Shown piece by piece: positions 1 through 8,613 of a stretch of 52,135 nt of DNA. This DNA comes from CAKSQF01 sp964568425 (GTDB taxonomy: Bacteria; Bacillota; Clostridia; Oscillospirales; CAG-272), in NCBI GenBank assembly GCA_964568425.1, contig CAZMPO010000013.1, positions 1 to 52,135 on the forward strand, written 5' to 3'. Position numbers and translations under genes: made by a program. The notes under the pieces were generated by a model, which ran no database searches, had not been told where the DNA came from, and saw nothing but the letters and a program-made list of their open reading frames with translations. Within the stretch, counting starts at the first letter, position 1, and the number at the start of each line of letters is the position of its first letter.

Positions 1-119
1 TAGTCTTGAAAATTTTTTGTTTTTTCATGTGTCTACTCTAAGGGGATTATATCATCGACTCCGAGGGCGTTTTTTTGATATTTTTATGGAAAACAGGCAT
101 ACTAAGGTGTGTGGGGGTG

Positions 120-797
120 ATGAAATTGATCGTTCGAACGCTGATAATATATTTATTTCTCACGCTTATCATACGCCTGCTCGGCAAAAGGCAGATCGGT
201 CAGCTTCAGGTATCCGAGTTTGTAAGCACGCTCTTAATATCCGAGATCGCGGCTGTTCCGATAACCGACAGGAGCAAAAACCTGCTGACTGCCATAATCC
301 CGATACTTCTCATCGGCATTCTCGAATACACGATCCCGATACTTCTTTTCAGGTATCCAAGGCTCAGACGGACGGTCGAGGGATCACCGAGCTATCTTGT
401 CAAGCGCGGCAAGATCGATCAAGGCGAGATGAAAAAGAACAGAATATCGCCCGAGGAATTTTTATCGATCCTTCGCGCAAGCGGTATCGCCGACCCTTGT
501 GAGGTCGAATACGCCGTTCTTGAGCCATCGGGTACGGTATCGGTCTTTACAAAGATCAAGGACAGCATGCCGACATACTCTGATTTTTCGAAAATAAAAA
601 CTCCAAAGGAAAAAGGGATCGTCCACGCGCTTATAATGCAGGGTGTATTCAACCGATCGGTGCTCGAGCGGCTATCGATCGACGAGGGTGAGATCCGCGC
701 ATATCTCGAGAGAGAGCAGATAGACCTTGATGACGTCTTCCTTCTTTCGGTCGATGACAGCGGAAAGCGATCGCTTATAGTCAAAGCAAAAACCTAA
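120..797 (+). CDS. DUF421 (YetF-like) membrane protein
   Basis: 225-residue membrane protein of the DUF421/YetF family. The N-terminus has two or three hydrophobic helices (residues 1-22, about 33-45 and 50-70), with the family motif GKRQIGQLQ between the first and second. A soluble alpha/beta C-terminal region follows. Known family members are inner-membrane proteins of uncertain role, often induced by stress or sporulation. I place the start at the ATG at 120, which gives the usual N-terminus MKLIVRTLIIYL; an upstream in-frame ATG at 75 would add 15 residues without a good ribosome binding site. The gene converges on the ribosomal superoperon and shares the hairpin at 803-835 with it. The family call is firm, the function unknown. 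Confidence 0.88.
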   Translation: MKLIVRTLIIYLFLTLIIRLLGKRQIGQLQVSEFVSTLLISEIAAVPITDRSKNLLTAIIPILLIGILEYTIPILLFRYPRLRRTVEGSPSYLVKRGKIDQGEMKKNRISPEEFLSILRASGIADPCEVEYAVLEPSGTVSVFTKIKDSMPTYSDFSKIKTPKEKGIVHALIMQGVFNRSVLERLSIDEGEIRAYLEREQIDLDDVFLLSVDDSGKRSLIVKAKT

Positions 798-802
798 AAT
801 AA

Positions 803-835
803 TTTACCGCAAGTCGAAAATCGACTTGCGGTAAA
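803..835. terminator. Bidirectional terminator hairpin, DUF421 gene / rplQ
   Basis: A perfect 15-bp stem (arms 803-817 and 821-835, loop AAA) lies between the convergent DUF421 and rplQ genes. On the minus strand the stem is followed by the T-rich tract TTATTTTAGG, so it should end the long ribosomal transcript. The plus-strand side has no clear U tract. Confidence 0.75.
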
Positions 836-859
836 CAAGATCTGAAAACTGATCGAAGA

Positions 860-1291
860 TTATTCGGCTTTATCGTCAGACTTTTTGTCTGCCTTTGCCT
901 TCTTAGTCTTCTTTCCCTTCTTATCGTCCTCTGCGGGAGCAAGCTCAACGCCGCAAAGCTTGATCAGAGCCATCTCAGCTCCGTCGCCGCGACGGGGTCC
1001 GAGCTTATAAACAGCGGTATAGCCGCCGTTTCTGTCGGCATATGCAGGAGCGATCTGATCAAAAAGCTTGTTAACAACCTCTTCCTTGGTGATGAACGCA
1101 AGAGCGGCACGGCGGGAAGCGAGTGTGTTCGTCTTTCCGAGAGTTATCATCTTATCGGCGAGAGCGCGAACCTCCTTTGCTCTTGTAACGGTAGTTTCGA
1201 TCTTGCCGTTTTCGAGCAGGTAGGTTACCATTCCGCGGAGCATAAGATTTCTATGTGCGGTAGGTCTGCCGAGTTTTCTGGTACCTGGCAT
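860..1291 (-). CDS. rplQ: 50S ribosomal protein L17
   Basis: 143 residues. The start MPGTRKLGRPTAHRNLMLR is the L17 signature, and the core ends near residue 115 in the usual KLCGVELAPAED region. The last 25 residues are a Lys/Asp-rich tail (KKGKKTKKAKADKK) longer than in many bacteria. L17 binds 23S rRNA near the tunnel exit. It is the last gene of the superoperon, 37 nt after rpoA as in most bacteria, with an AGGAGG site before the ATG. Confidence 0.97.
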   Translation of the reverse strand: MPGTRKLGRPTAHRNLMLRGMVTYLLENGKIETTVTRAKEVRALADKMITLGKTNTLASRRAALAFITKEEVVNKLFDQIAPAYADRNGGYTAVYKLGPRRGDGAEMALIKLCGVELAPAEDDKKGKKTKKAKADKKSDDKAE

Positions 1292-1328
1292 TTTTAGGTT
1301 ACCTCCTTATACTTATTCGTCTTTTCTC

Positions 1329-2342
1329 TCACTCGTCCTCATGCTTGAGGTCAAGTCCGAGAGAGTGAAGTTTTGCAATCACTTCTTCAAGTGACTTCTT
1401 TCCGAGGTTTCTGACTTTGATCATATCTTCCTCGGTCTTATTGATAAGATCTTCAACCGTATTGATGCCTGCGCGCTTAAGGCAGTTAAAGCTGCGCACA
1501 GACATGTCAAGTTCTTCAATGGTCATCCCCAAAACTTGTGCCTGTTCGGTCTCTTTGCTTTCGACCATTATCTGCGTGCCTCTTGTGCCTTCCGAAAGGT
1601 CGGCAAAAAGGGTGAGATGCTCGCTGAGGAATTTGGCACCGAGCGAAAGTGCTTCCTTTGCCGTGATGACGCCGTTGGTCTTGACATCCATCGTAAGCTT
1701 ATCAAAGTCGGTGATCGAGCCGACACGGGTCTTTTCGACTGTATAGCTTACGTTATAAACGGGTGTATAGATCGAATCGGTAAAGATCGTGCCGAGAGCG
1801 GGTGCTGACGGTTTGGTCTTATCGGTAGCCACGAAGAGGTGCGAGCGATCGTTTGCAGCATCGAGTGCGAGCTGCTTGTTGCGCTCTTGGGATACGTAAC
1901 CTCTGCCGTGATCAAAGGTGAGCTCCATATAGAACCTTGCATTTTCGCTGAGAGTTGCTATGTGATGTTCGGGATTAAGGATCTCAACATCAGCGTCCTG
2001 CTTGATATCACCTGCGGTGACCTCGCAAGGACCTGTCATATCAACAAATACGGTCTTCGGTCCCTCTGCATGAAGTGACGCCACAATACCCTTAACGTTA
2101 AGAACGATCTCAGTTACGTCCTCAACGACGCCCGGAACTGTGGAGATCTCATGCAGTACACCGTCAATCTTGATGCTTACGACAGCAACACCGGGAAGCG
2201 AGCTTAAAAGAACTCTGCGCAGAGAGTTTCCAAGCGTCGTACCGTAGCCGCGCTCGAGCGGCTCGATAACAAATCTGCCTTCTTTGCCGTCTTCGCTGAC
2301 GAATTCGGGTGTAATTTTGGGCTTTTCTATCATTTCTATCAC
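1329..2342 (-). CDS. rpoA: DNA-directed RNA polymerase subunit alpha
   Basis: 337 residues. The N-terminal assembly domain contains the conserved stretch GYGTTLGNSLRRVLLSSLPG, and the C-terminal domain carries the helix-hairpin-helix region LKRAGINTVEDLI...VRNLGKKSLEEV that binds UP elements and activators. I take the GTG at 2342 as the start because AGGAGG lies 8 nt upstream; an in-frame ATG three codons later is the alternative. It sits between rpsD and rplQ as the catalytic-core gene of the alpha operon. Confidence 0.98.
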   Translation of the reverse strand: MIEMIEKPKITPEFVSEDGKEGRFVIEPLERGYGTTLGNSLRRVLLSSLPGVAVVSIKIDGVLHEISTVPGVVEDVTEIVLNVKGIVASLHAEGPKTVFVDMTGPCEVTAGDIKQDADVEILNPEHHIATLSENARFYMELTFDHGRGYVSQERNKQLALDAANDRSHLFVATDKTKPSAPALGTIFTDSIYTPVYNVSYTVEKTRVGSITDFDKLTMDVKTNGVITAKEALSLGAKFLSEHLTLFADLSEGTRGTQIMVESKETEQAQVLGMTIEELDMSVRSFNCLKRAGINTVEDLINKTEEDMIKVRNLGKKSLEEVIAKLHSLGLDLKHEDE

Positions 2343-2420
2343 AAATTTACCCTCCTAATATATTTGATGCTTTTATTTTGTCGGTTTTTCCACAAACCGC
2401 GGAGCATGCGGAGGTTTGTA

Positions 2421-3047
2421 TTACTTAGAATACAATTCGACGATGAGCTGCTCGTTGAAGTCGAAATCGATATCCTCTCTCTTGGGGAGTGCGACAACCT
2501 TCGCGGTAGCGTTTGTCTTATCAACTTCGAGCCATGCGGGTACATGTGCGCCCTCAAGATCCTCGATAAGCTGCTTAATTCTTGCAGAGGATCTGCTCTC
2601 CTCTCTTACAGAGATAACATCGCCGACCTTGAGTATGATAGACGGAATATTCGCTTTCTTGCCGTTGAGTCTGATATGACCGTGCAGAACGAGCTGACGT
2701 GCCTCGTTTCTGCTGGGAGCGAGTCCCATTCTGTAAACGACATTGTCAAAGCGGGTCTCGAGGATGCGGAGCAGGTTTTCACCGGTTACGCCCTCCATCT
2801 TATCTGCCATCTCGAAATACTTAAGGAACTGCTTTTCAAGAACGCCGTAGTATCTCTTAGCGGTCTGCTTCTCGCGGAGCTGGAGACCGTATTCCTTCGG
2901 CTTCTTGGTTGCGGCACCATGCTGACCGGGCGCTGTGGGGCGACGGTCAAGTGTGCATTTACCCGATGTGCATCTTTCGCCCTTAAGGTAAAGCTTTCTG
3001 CCTTCGCGGCGGCAAAGCTTACAAGAGGGTCCTGTATATCTTGCCAT
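2421..3047 (-). CDS. rpsD: 30S ribosomal protein S4 (zinc-binding type)
   Basis: 208 residues. The N-terminus MARYTGPSCKLCRREG keeps Cys9, Cys12, Cys26 and Cys31, the four-cysteine zinc site of the C+ form of S4. The S4 RNA-binding domain follows at about residues 95-160 (RLDNVVYRMGLAPSR-type segment). S4 is a primary 16S rRNA binder and in many bacteria represses the alpha operon. The 78 nt between rpsD and rpoA could hold such a control site, but I see no convincing pseudoknot by eye. Confidence 0.97.
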   Translation of the reverse strand: MARYTGPSCKLCRREGRKLYLKGERCTSGKCTLDRRPTAPGQHGAATKKPKEYGLQLREKQTAKRYYGVLEKQFLKYFEMADKMEGVTGENLLRILETRFDNVVYRMGLAPSRNEARQLVLHGHIRLNGKKANIPSIILKVGDVISVREESRSSARIKQLIEDLEGAHVPAWLEVDKTNATAKVVALPKREDIDFDFNEQLIVELYSK

Positions 3048-3071
3048 TTTCTGTTCTCCTCCTTGGTAAAA

Positions 3072-3473
3072 TCAAACGCGTCTTCTCTTGGGAGGTCTGC
3101 ATCCGTTGTGAGGGATGGGAGTTACGTCTCTGATAAGAGTAACCTCAAGACCTGCTGTCTGAAGTGCGCGGATCGCCGATTCACGTCCCGAACCGGGGCC
3201 CTTTACATATACCTCAACTGTCTTCATGCCATGCTCAACTGCGATCTTTGCCGCGGTCTCTGCTGCTGACTGTGCTGCAAAGGGGGTGGACTTTCTGGAG
3301 CCTCTGAAGCCCAGCTCGCCTGCCGATGCCCAAGAAACAGCATTTCCGTTAGTGTCGGTAATCGTAATGATGGTATTGTTGTAGGTTGAGCGGATATGAG
3401 CGGCACCCTTTTCGATGTTCTTACGCTCTCTGCGCTTTCTGACAACCTTTTTTGCTGCATTATTTGCTGCCAT
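3072..3473 (-). CDS. rpsK: 30S ribosomal protein S11
   Basis: 133 residues. Typical S11 features are the basic N-terminus (VVRKRRERKNIEKG), the segment TYNNTIITITD near residue 30, and the C-terminal DVTPIPHNGCRPPKRRRV. S11 forms part of the platform of the small subunit near the E site. It lies in the order rpsM-rpsK-rpsD, 16 nt after rpsM. Confidence 0.97.
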   Translation of the reverse strand: MAANNAAKKVVRKRRERKNIEKGAAHIRSTYNNTIITITDTNGNAVSWASAGELGFRGSRKSTPFAAQSAAETAAKIAVEHGMKTVEVYVKGPGSGRESAIRALQTAGLEVTLIRDVTPIPHNGCRPPKRRRV

Positions 3474-3489
3474 CTGCCCTTTTCACTCC

Positions 3490-3858
3490 TTACTTCTTCT
3501 TGTTCGCAATTGTCTTTGCTGGACCCTTGCGTGTTCTCGCATTGGTTTTGGTTCTCTGTCCTCTTACGGGCAGTCCCTTTCTGTGTCTGATGCCTCTGTA
3601 GCAGTTGATCTCGACCATGGTCTTGATATCAAGTCCGACATCACGACGGAGATCACCCTCTACCTTATAATTCTCTTCGATTTCGTCACGAAGCTTTGCT
3701 ATATCGGCATCGGTAAGATCCTTTGCACGGGTATCGGGGTTGATACCTGTTGCTGCGAGTATATCGTTTGCGCTTTTTCTGCCGATACCGTAAATATAGG
3801 TAAGAGCGATCTCGATGCGCTTGTTATTCGGGATATCTACGCCTGCTATACGTGCCAT
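3490..3858 (-). CDS. rpsM: 30S ribosomal protein S13
   Basis: 122 residues beginning MARIAGVDIPNNKRIEIALTY, with the helix-two-turn-helix core and the basic C-terminal tail RTKTNARTRKGPAKTIANKKK that reaches towards the P-site tRNA. S13 contacts L5 in intersubunit bridge B1b. It follows rpmJ and precedes rpsK, the standard alpha-operon order. Confidence 0.97.
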   Translation of the reverse strand: MARIAGVDIPNNKRIEIALTYIYGIGRKSANDILAATGINPDTRAKDLTDADIAKLRDEIEENYKVEGDLRRDVGLDIKTMVEINCYRGIRHRKGLPVRGQRTKTNARTRKGPAKTIANKKK

Positions 3859-3881
3859 TTAGTATTCACCTCTTCTTTCAA

Positions 3882-3995
3882 TTAGCCCTGTCTCTGCTTG
3901 TGCTTCGGGTTCTCGCAAATAACCATTACGATTCCCTTGCGCTTAATGATCTTGCATTTATCGCAAATTTTCTTTACGGACGGTTTAACCTTCAT
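3882..3995 (-). CDS. rpmJ: 50S ribosomal protein L36 (zinc ribbon type)
   Basis: 37 residues starting MKVKPSVKKICDKCKIIKRK. The CDKC pair, a further Cys (VICEN) and the following His form the single zinc site of the C+ type of L36. It lies between infA and rpsM, its usual place. L36 is the smallest large-subunit protein and packs against 23S rRNA near the peptidyl-transferase side. Confidence 0.95.
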   Translation of the reverse strand: MKVKPSVKKICDKCKIIKRKGIVMVICENPKHKQRQG

Positions 3996-4012
3996 TATAC
4001 ACCATTCCTTTC

Positions 4013-4231
4013 TTATTTAGAACGCCAGGTTATACGACCCTTGGTCGGGTCATAGATCGAAACCTCGACGGTTACCTTATCGCCGGGCAGTACCCATATA
4101 TAGTTCATACGGAGCTTTCCCGAAAGGTGTGCCGTGATTATATGATCGTTTGGCAGTTTAACCTTAAAGTTTGCGTTCGGCATCGCCTCAACGACAACGC
4201 CTTCGAACTCAATTACATCATCTTTTGCCAG
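4013..4231 (-). CDS. infA: Translation initiation factor IF-1, CTG start
   Basis: 72 residues. Apart from the start, the sequence is ordinary IF-1: AKDDVIEFEGVVVEAMPNA, then KVKLPNDHIITAHLSGKLRMNYI and the C-terminus GDKVTVEVSIYDPTKGRITW. It is an OB-fold protein that binds the 30S A site during initiation. The codon in the methionine position is CTG (4231-4229), with AGGAGG ending 7 nt upstream. No in-frame ATG, GTG or TTG exists until the ATG inside the protein at VEAMPNA, which would remove about 15 conserved residues. A stop codon lies shortly upstream in frame, and ATT two codons before the CTG is too close to the ribosome binding site. I therefore call a CTG start. The gene sits between map and rpmJ as expected. 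Confidence 0.93.
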   Translation of the reverse strand: MAKDDVIEFEGVVVEAMPNANFKVKLPNDHIITAHLSGKLRMNYIWVLPGDKVTVEVSIYDPTKGRITWRSK

Positions 4232-4283
4232 AAGAATCCCTCCTAACCTCTCTTACAGACTGATTTTAATTACTTTTTTCACT

Positions 4284-5036
4284 TTAATCGTATTTCGTGA
4301 GAACGAGAATGCCGTCGGGGGTGACCGCAACCGTGTTCTCATAGTGTGCCGACAGCTTGCCGTCTGCCGTTCTTACCGTCCAGCCGTCCGATTCCTCGAT
4401 CACCTCATGGGTGCCTTCGTTGACCATAGGCTCTATGGCAATAACCATACCGGGCATAAAACGCTGTCCTCTGCCGCGAGTACCGTAATTGGGCACATCA
4501 GGCGATTCATGAAGTTCATGTCCGACTCCATGTCCGATATACTTTCTCACGACCGAGTAACCGTTCGTTTCGGCATGTGCCTGGATAGCCGCGCCGAGAT
4601 CGCCGAGTCTGTTACCCTCTTTGATCTGTTCAACGCCCTTCCAGAAGCTCTCCTCGGTAACTCTTATCAGCCTTGCAGCCGCGTCGCTGACATTACCGAC
4701 CGGATAGGTCCTTGCGGCATCGCCGTGAAACCCATCAATAAACGCTCCCACATCGACCTTTACGATATCCCCTTCCTTCAGCACTGCCTTAGAAGAAGGA
4801 ATACCGTGAATGATCTGATCATTTATGCTGATGCAGGCACTGCCCGGAAATCCGCCGTACCCAAGAAATGACGGTCTTGCACCGCATTTTTCGATATAAT
4901 GCCGCACGAGGTCATCGATATGCTTTGTTGTTACGCCGGGGCGGATGGCATCTCGCGCGACGAGTAATGCCTCGCCGGTGATCCTGCCCGCCTTTTTCAT
5001 TAATTCGATCTGTTTTTCGTTTTTGAGTGATATCAT
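4284..5036 (-). CDS. map: Type I methionine aminopeptidase
   Basis: 250 residues. It removes the initiator methionine from nascent proteins in the cytosol. The M24 metal site is complete by eye: Asp in VDVGAFIDG and Asp in GFHGDAARTY, His in GHGVGHELHE, Glu in IEPMVNEG and Glu in HYENTVAV. The length is normal for the short bacterial type I form without an N-terminal extension. It follows adk by 19 nt and precedes infA by 52 nt. The KOW-domain gene that many Clostridia carry between map and infA is absent. Confidence 0.97.
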   Translation of the reverse strand: MISLKNEKQIELMKKAGRITGEALLVARDAIRPGVTTKHIDDLVRHYIEKCGARPSFLGYGGFPGSACISINDQIIHGIPSSKAVLKEGDIVKVDVGAFIDGFHGDAARTYPVGNVSDAAARLIRVTEESFWKGVEQIKEGNRLGDLGAAIQAHAETNGYSVVRKYIGHGVGHELHESPDVPNYGTRGRGQRFMPGMVIAIEPMVNEGTHEVIEESDGWTVRTADGKLSAHYENTVAVTPDGILVLTKYD

Positions 5037-5055
5037 TCTACCTTCACCCGCGTGA

Positions 5056-5694
5056 TCACTTCACGCTTGCAATGGTCTCGAGAGTCAGACGAGTCGTATC
5101 GGCGACCTCTTCCTGACCGATGACACTCTTGAGCTTGCCCTTGGATCTGTAATAATCCTTGAGCGGTTCGGTAAGCTCGTGATAAGTCTCAAGTCGGCTG
5201 AGCACGACCTCGGGAGCGTCATCCTTACGAAGCGTAAGGGGAGTTCCGTCGTTATCGCATGTCACGCCATCCTTCGAGGGCTTATACTTGGTATGATAGC
5301 TTGCACCGCACTTATCGCAGACGCGTCTGCCGCACATTCTCTCAACGATCGCCTCATCGGGAACTTCGAGCGAAACAACGACATCCATCTCGACACCCAT
5401 GTTATCGAGTGCCTCTGCCTGTGCAACGGTACGGGGAAATCCGTCCAGAATGAAGCCGTTCTTGCAATCGTCATTCTCAAGGCGTTCCTTGATTATGCCG
5501 ATCACGACCTCGTCGGGAACAAGTGCGCCGCTTTCGATATACGACTGTGCCGCCTTGCCCATTTCTGTTCCGGTTTTGATTGCTTCTCTGATTATTGCGC
5601 CGGTCGAGATCGCGGGAATGTTATAGGTCTTCGCCGCGACCTCTGCCTGTGTGCCCTTGCCTGCGCCGGGGGCGCCCAAAAACATTATCTTCAT
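5056..5694 (-). CDS. adk: Adenylate kinase (zinc-type lid)
   Basis: 212 residues. It catalyses ATP + AMP = 2 ADP. The P-loop GAPGAGKGTQ is at residues 7-16, the AMP-binding segment has GFILDGFPRT, and the lid contains CDKCG...CDND, the three-Cys-plus-Asp zinc site of many Gram-positive enzymes. It is a long-form (lid-containing) enzyme. Its place between secY and map is standard in Firmicutes. Confidence 0.97.
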   Translation of the reverse strand: MKIMFLGAPGAGKGTQAEVAAKTYNIPAISTGAIIREAIKTGTEMGKAAQSYIESGALVPDEVVIGIIKERLENDDCKNGFILDGFPRTVAQAEALDNMGVEMDVVVSLEVPDEAIVERMCGRRVCDKCGASYHTKYKPSKDGVTCDNDGTPLTLRKDDAPEVVLSRLETYHELTEPLKDYYRSKGKLKSVIGQEEVADTTRLTLETIASVK

Positions 5695-5718
5695 TAATAA
5701 TCTCCTTCGGTACGCCGA

Positions 5719-7041
5719 TTACTGCAGGAAGCCCTTATAGTGACGCATGGACATCTGAGCCTCGATATCGCGATAGGTCTCAAGTGCAACGCCGATAACG
5801 ATGAGCAGCGAGTTACCGCTGAACGCGAGACCGGAGATGGACGAGAGTCCCCAGCTTGTGGGAAGCACGGTTGACACCGCGTTGATAACGAGCGGAAGAC
5901 CTGCAACTATGATCAGGAAAAGCGAGCCGATAAGTGTGATCCTGTTGAGGATCTTCTTGATATACTCAGCTGTAGGTGCGCCGGGACGGATACCGAGAAT
6001 AGTACCGCCGTTGCGCTTAAGGTTATTGGATACTTCAACGGGATCGAAAGAGATCAGCGTATAGAAGTAGCCGAATGCTACGATCAGCACGAGATAGAGG
6101 ACGATGTAAAGGGGAGATGTTGCCTCAAAGATTTTGAGGAATGTGCCCCAGAAGCCCTTATCGCTCGTGGTATGACCGAGAAGTGTACCGATCGTTGCGG
6201 GAAGCGATACGATGGACGATGCGAAGATGACAGGCATGACGCCGTTCATGTTCAGCTTGAGCGGGAGATTGGTGTTCTGACCGCCGTACATCTTTCTTCC
6301 TACAACACGCTTTGAATACTGTACGGGTATTCTGCGTTCACTGTTAGTGATGAAGATGATGAAAACGATGATCGCGATAATACCGACGACGCCGATAACG
6401 GCAACGGCAGTACCCCATCCCCAGTTTGTGAAGAGATTCCAGATGTAAGGAAGTCTTCTCGGGAAACCTGCAAGGATGTTTGCGAAGAGGATCATCGAGA
6501 TACCGTTACCGATACCATTTTCGTTGATCTTCTCACCGAGCCACATTACGATCGCAGCACCGCCGCAGAAGCATGCGACGATAACGATCGCTGAGAAAGC
6601 GTTGTTGATGTAGAGGCACTCAAGAGAATATCTGAGTATTCTGTAGTAAGCGTAAGCTGTGATAAGTGCCAGAACAACGGTCGCGAGACGTGTGATCTGC
6701 GTGAGCTTTTTCTGACCGTCTTCTTCTTTCGACCACTCCTGCCATCTCGGAATTGCAACCGTGAGCAGCTGAATTACGATGGAAGCGGTGATGTACGGGC
6801 TGATCGAGAGGGCAAAGAGGTTTGCCTGCTCAAGCGAGCCACCCGAGAGCTGGTTCAGATAAGCGAGGATCGTATTGCCGTACATCTGCTGGAACTGAGT
6901 TGCGATATCCGACTTAACGAAGGGTACCGGGACGGCAGAGCCGAGCTGATAAACGAGCAATATGAAAAGTGTGAACAGGATCTTATTCCTGATGTCTGTT
7001 GCGTTCCAGATATCTCTGATTTTACCTATAGCAGTTTTCAT
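5719..7041 (-). CDS. secY: Protein translocase subunit SecY
   Basis: 440 residues with ten predicted membrane helices. It forms the protein-conducting channel of the Sec system in the cytoplasmic membrane. The N-terminus has the family pattern (RNKILFTLFILLVYQLGSAVPVP), and the loop around GGTILGIRPGAPTAEYI is the conserved cytosolic region that contacts SecA or the ribosome. Its ATG directly abuts the rplO stop (TAAATG), so the two are probably translationally coupled. Confidence 0.97.
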   Translation of the reverse strand: MKTAIGKIRDIWNATDIRNKILFTLFILLVYQLGSAVPVPFVKSDIATQFQQMYGNTILAYLNQLSGGSLEQANLFALSISPYITASIVIQLLTVAIPRWQEWSKEEDGQKKLTQITRLATVVLALITAYAYYRILRYSLECLYINNAFSAIVIVACFCGGAAIVMWLGEKINENGIGNGISMILFANILAGFPRRLPYIWNLFTNWGWGTAVAVIGVVGIIAIIVFIIFITNSERRIPVQYSKRVVGRKMYGGQNTNLPLKLNMNGVMPVIFASSIVSLPATIGTLLGHTTSDKGFWGTFLKIFEATSPLYIVLYLVLIVAFGYFYTLISFDPVEVSNNLKRNGGTILGIRPGAPTAEYIKKILNRITLIGSLFLIIVAGLPLVINAVSTVLPTSWGLSSISGLAFSGNSLLIVIGVALETYRDIEAQMSMRHYKGFLQ

Positions 7042-7485
7042 TTAGACCACCTCAACAGTTCCGCCTGCTGCTTCGATCTTCTCCTTAGCGGATGCCGAGA
7101 AGATCTTAGCCTTTACGGTTAATTTCTTAGTGATTTCGCCGCGGCCGAGAACCTTGAGTCCGTCATTTTCTTTTCTGACAATACCCTTTTCGAGAAGTGT
7201 TGCCATATCAACGACTGCGCCGTCTTCAAATGAGTTAAGTGCTTCGACATTGATTATGCTATAGACATTTGCAAATCTTGCGTTGCAGAATCCTCTCTTC
7301 GGGAGTCTTCTGTAAAGCGGGATCTGACCGCCCTCAAATCCGGGACGGACGCCGCCGCCCGAACGGGCATTCTGACCCTTATGGCCCTTACCGGCTGTCT
7401 TTCCGTTGCCCGAGCCTGCGCCTCTGCCCTTACGATAGGACTTCTTCACAGAGCCTTCTGCCGGTGAAAGTTCATGGAGCTTCAT
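7042..7485 (-). CDS. rplO: 50S ribosomal protein L15
   Basis: 147 residues. The Gly/Arg-rich N-terminal extension (GRGAGSGNGKTAGKGHKGQ) and the block GGVRPGFEGGQIPLYRRLPKRGF are diagnostic. L15 is a late-assembly protein that threads deep into 23S rRNA. The gene runs from an AAGGAGG site to a stop adjacent to the secY start. Confidence 0.97.
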   Translation of the reverse strand: MKLHELSPAEGSVKKSYRKGRGAGSGNGKTAGKGHKGQNARSGGGVRPGFEGGQIPLYRRLPKRGFCNARFANVYSIINVEALNSFEDGAVVDMATLLEKGIVRKENDGLKVLGRGEITKKLTVKAKIFSASAKEKIEAAGGTVEVV

Positions 7486-7525
7486 ATTATTTCCTCCTTA
7501 TTGTTTTCTAAAAGCCGTTGTCGGC

Positions 7526-7702
7526 TTACTCTGCCGTATCAACAGAAACGAGGTGAGAGATCACCTTGATCTGTCCGCGTGTTGCAGGTGTATCGGCAAG
7601 AGTCTTACTGTCACCGATCTTGCGAAGTCCGAGAGCTGCCGCAGTCTTCTTCTGTGCGGGAATCGCGCCTATAAGGCTTTTTACAAGTGTAATCTTTATC
7701 AT
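7526..7702 (-). CDS. rpmD: 50S ribosomal protein L30
   Basis: 58 residues: MIKITLVKSLIGA..., then the LGLRKIGDSKTLADTP segment typical of L30. The bacterial protein is short and adopts a ferredoxin-like fold on the solvent side of the large subunit. A GGAGG site lies about 10 nt before the ATG. It is the usual small gene between rpsE and rplO. Confidence 0.95.
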   Translation of the reverse strand: MIKITLVKSLIGAIPAQKKTAAALGLRKIGDSKTLADTPATRGQIKVISHLVSVDTAE

Positions 7703-7717
7703 TATCTTGTATCCTCC

Positions 7718-8221
7718 TTATTTCGTGACCTGCTCAACCGAGATTCCGCGCATTGCTGCGACTTCCTCTGCGGTACGGAGCTGTGCGAGAGCTGCAAAGG
7801 TTGCCTTTACGACATTGGTGGGGTTTGACGAGCGCAGGCACTTTGCACGGATGTTCTTGATGCCTGCCATCTCGAATACGGCACGCATTGTGCCGCCCGC
7901 GATGATACCGGTTCCTTCGGGTGCCGGCTTAAGCATAACCTTGCCTGCACCGTACTCGGCGGTGATCTCGTGGGGGATTGTATCTCCGTCAAGCGATACC
8001 TTGATCATGTTTTTCTTCGCATCCTCGATACCCTTGCGGATAGCTTCCGGAACCTCGGCTGCTTTGCCGAGACCGTAGCCTACGTTACCATTGCCGTCGC
8101 CGACAACCATGATCGTTGCGAAGGATGCTATACGACCGCCCTTGACCGTCTTGGAAACTCGCTTTGTTTTAACGAGCTTCTGTTGCAGGTCGAGCGTCTC
8201 TGCCTCTATATTCTTTGCCAT
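7718..8221 (-). CDS. rpsE: 30S ribosomal protein S5
   Basis: 167 residues. The N-terminal double-stranded-RNA-binding domain contains KGGRIASFATIMVVGDGNGNVGYGLGKA, which includes the loop where spectinomycin-resistance changes map in other bacteria. The C-terminal domain ends AEEVAAMRGISVEQV. S5 acts in decoding fidelity and head closure of the 30S subunit. An AGGAGG site precedes the start. Confidence 0.97.
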   Translation of the reverse strand: MAKNIEAETLDLQQKLVKTKRVSKTVKGGRIASFATIMVVGDGNGNVGYGLGKAAEVPEAIRKGIEDAKKNMIKVSLDGDTIPHEITAEYGAGKVMLKPAPEGTGIIAGGTMRAVFEMAGIKNIRAKCLRSSNPTNVVKATFAALAQLRTAEEVAAMRGISVEQVTK

Positions 8222-8238
8222 ATTTCTCCTCCTGTTTA

Positions 8239-8595
8239 TCAGAACTTAAGTCCGCCGGCACGTGCGCCTTCGGCAAGTTCAAGTACTCTTCCGTGGTAGA
8301 GGTAGCCGCCGCGGTCGAATACGACCTCGGAAATGCCTTTTGCGATCGCGCGCTCTGCGAGGAGCTCGCCAACCTTCTTTGCGGCTTCCTTATTATCGCC
8401 GTTGTCGAAATCCTTCTCATACGAGGAGGCTGCCACGAGGGTCACGCCCTTTGTGTCGTCGATGATCTGAGCAGAGATATGCGCATTTGAGCGATACACG
8501 CACAGGCGAGGACGCTCAGGGGTACCCGAGATCTTTGCTCTGACTCTTGCGTGTCTCTTTTTACGCTGAATGTTGGAGTCTTTTCTTGATACCAT
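8239..8595 (-). CDS. rplR: 50S ribosomal protein L18
   Basis: 118 residues. The basic N-terminus (KDSNIQRKKRHARVRAKISGT), the segment RPRLCVYRSNAHISAQIIDD and the C-terminal FDRGGYLYHGRVLELAEGAR are typical. L18 binds 5S rRNA together with L5 and L25 in the central protuberance. Confidence 0.97.
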   Translation of the reverse strand: MVSRKDSNIQRKKRHARVRAKISGTPERPRLCVYRSNAHISAQIIDDTKGVTLVAASSYEKDFDNGDNKEAAKKVGELLAERAIAKGISEVVFDRGGYLYHGRVLELAEGARAGGLKF

Positions 8596-8613
8596 CTTAT
8601 TCTACTCCTTTCA

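Noticed and set aside
17..502. Long plus-strand frame overlapping the DUF421 gene
   Set aside because: It is an out-of-frame shadow of DUF421, Arg/His-rich, with no family pattern.
2364..3269. 301-codon plus-strand frame opposite rpsD/rpsK
   Set aside because: Antisense shadow of strongly conserved ribosomal genes; no ribosome binding site and no recognisable domain.
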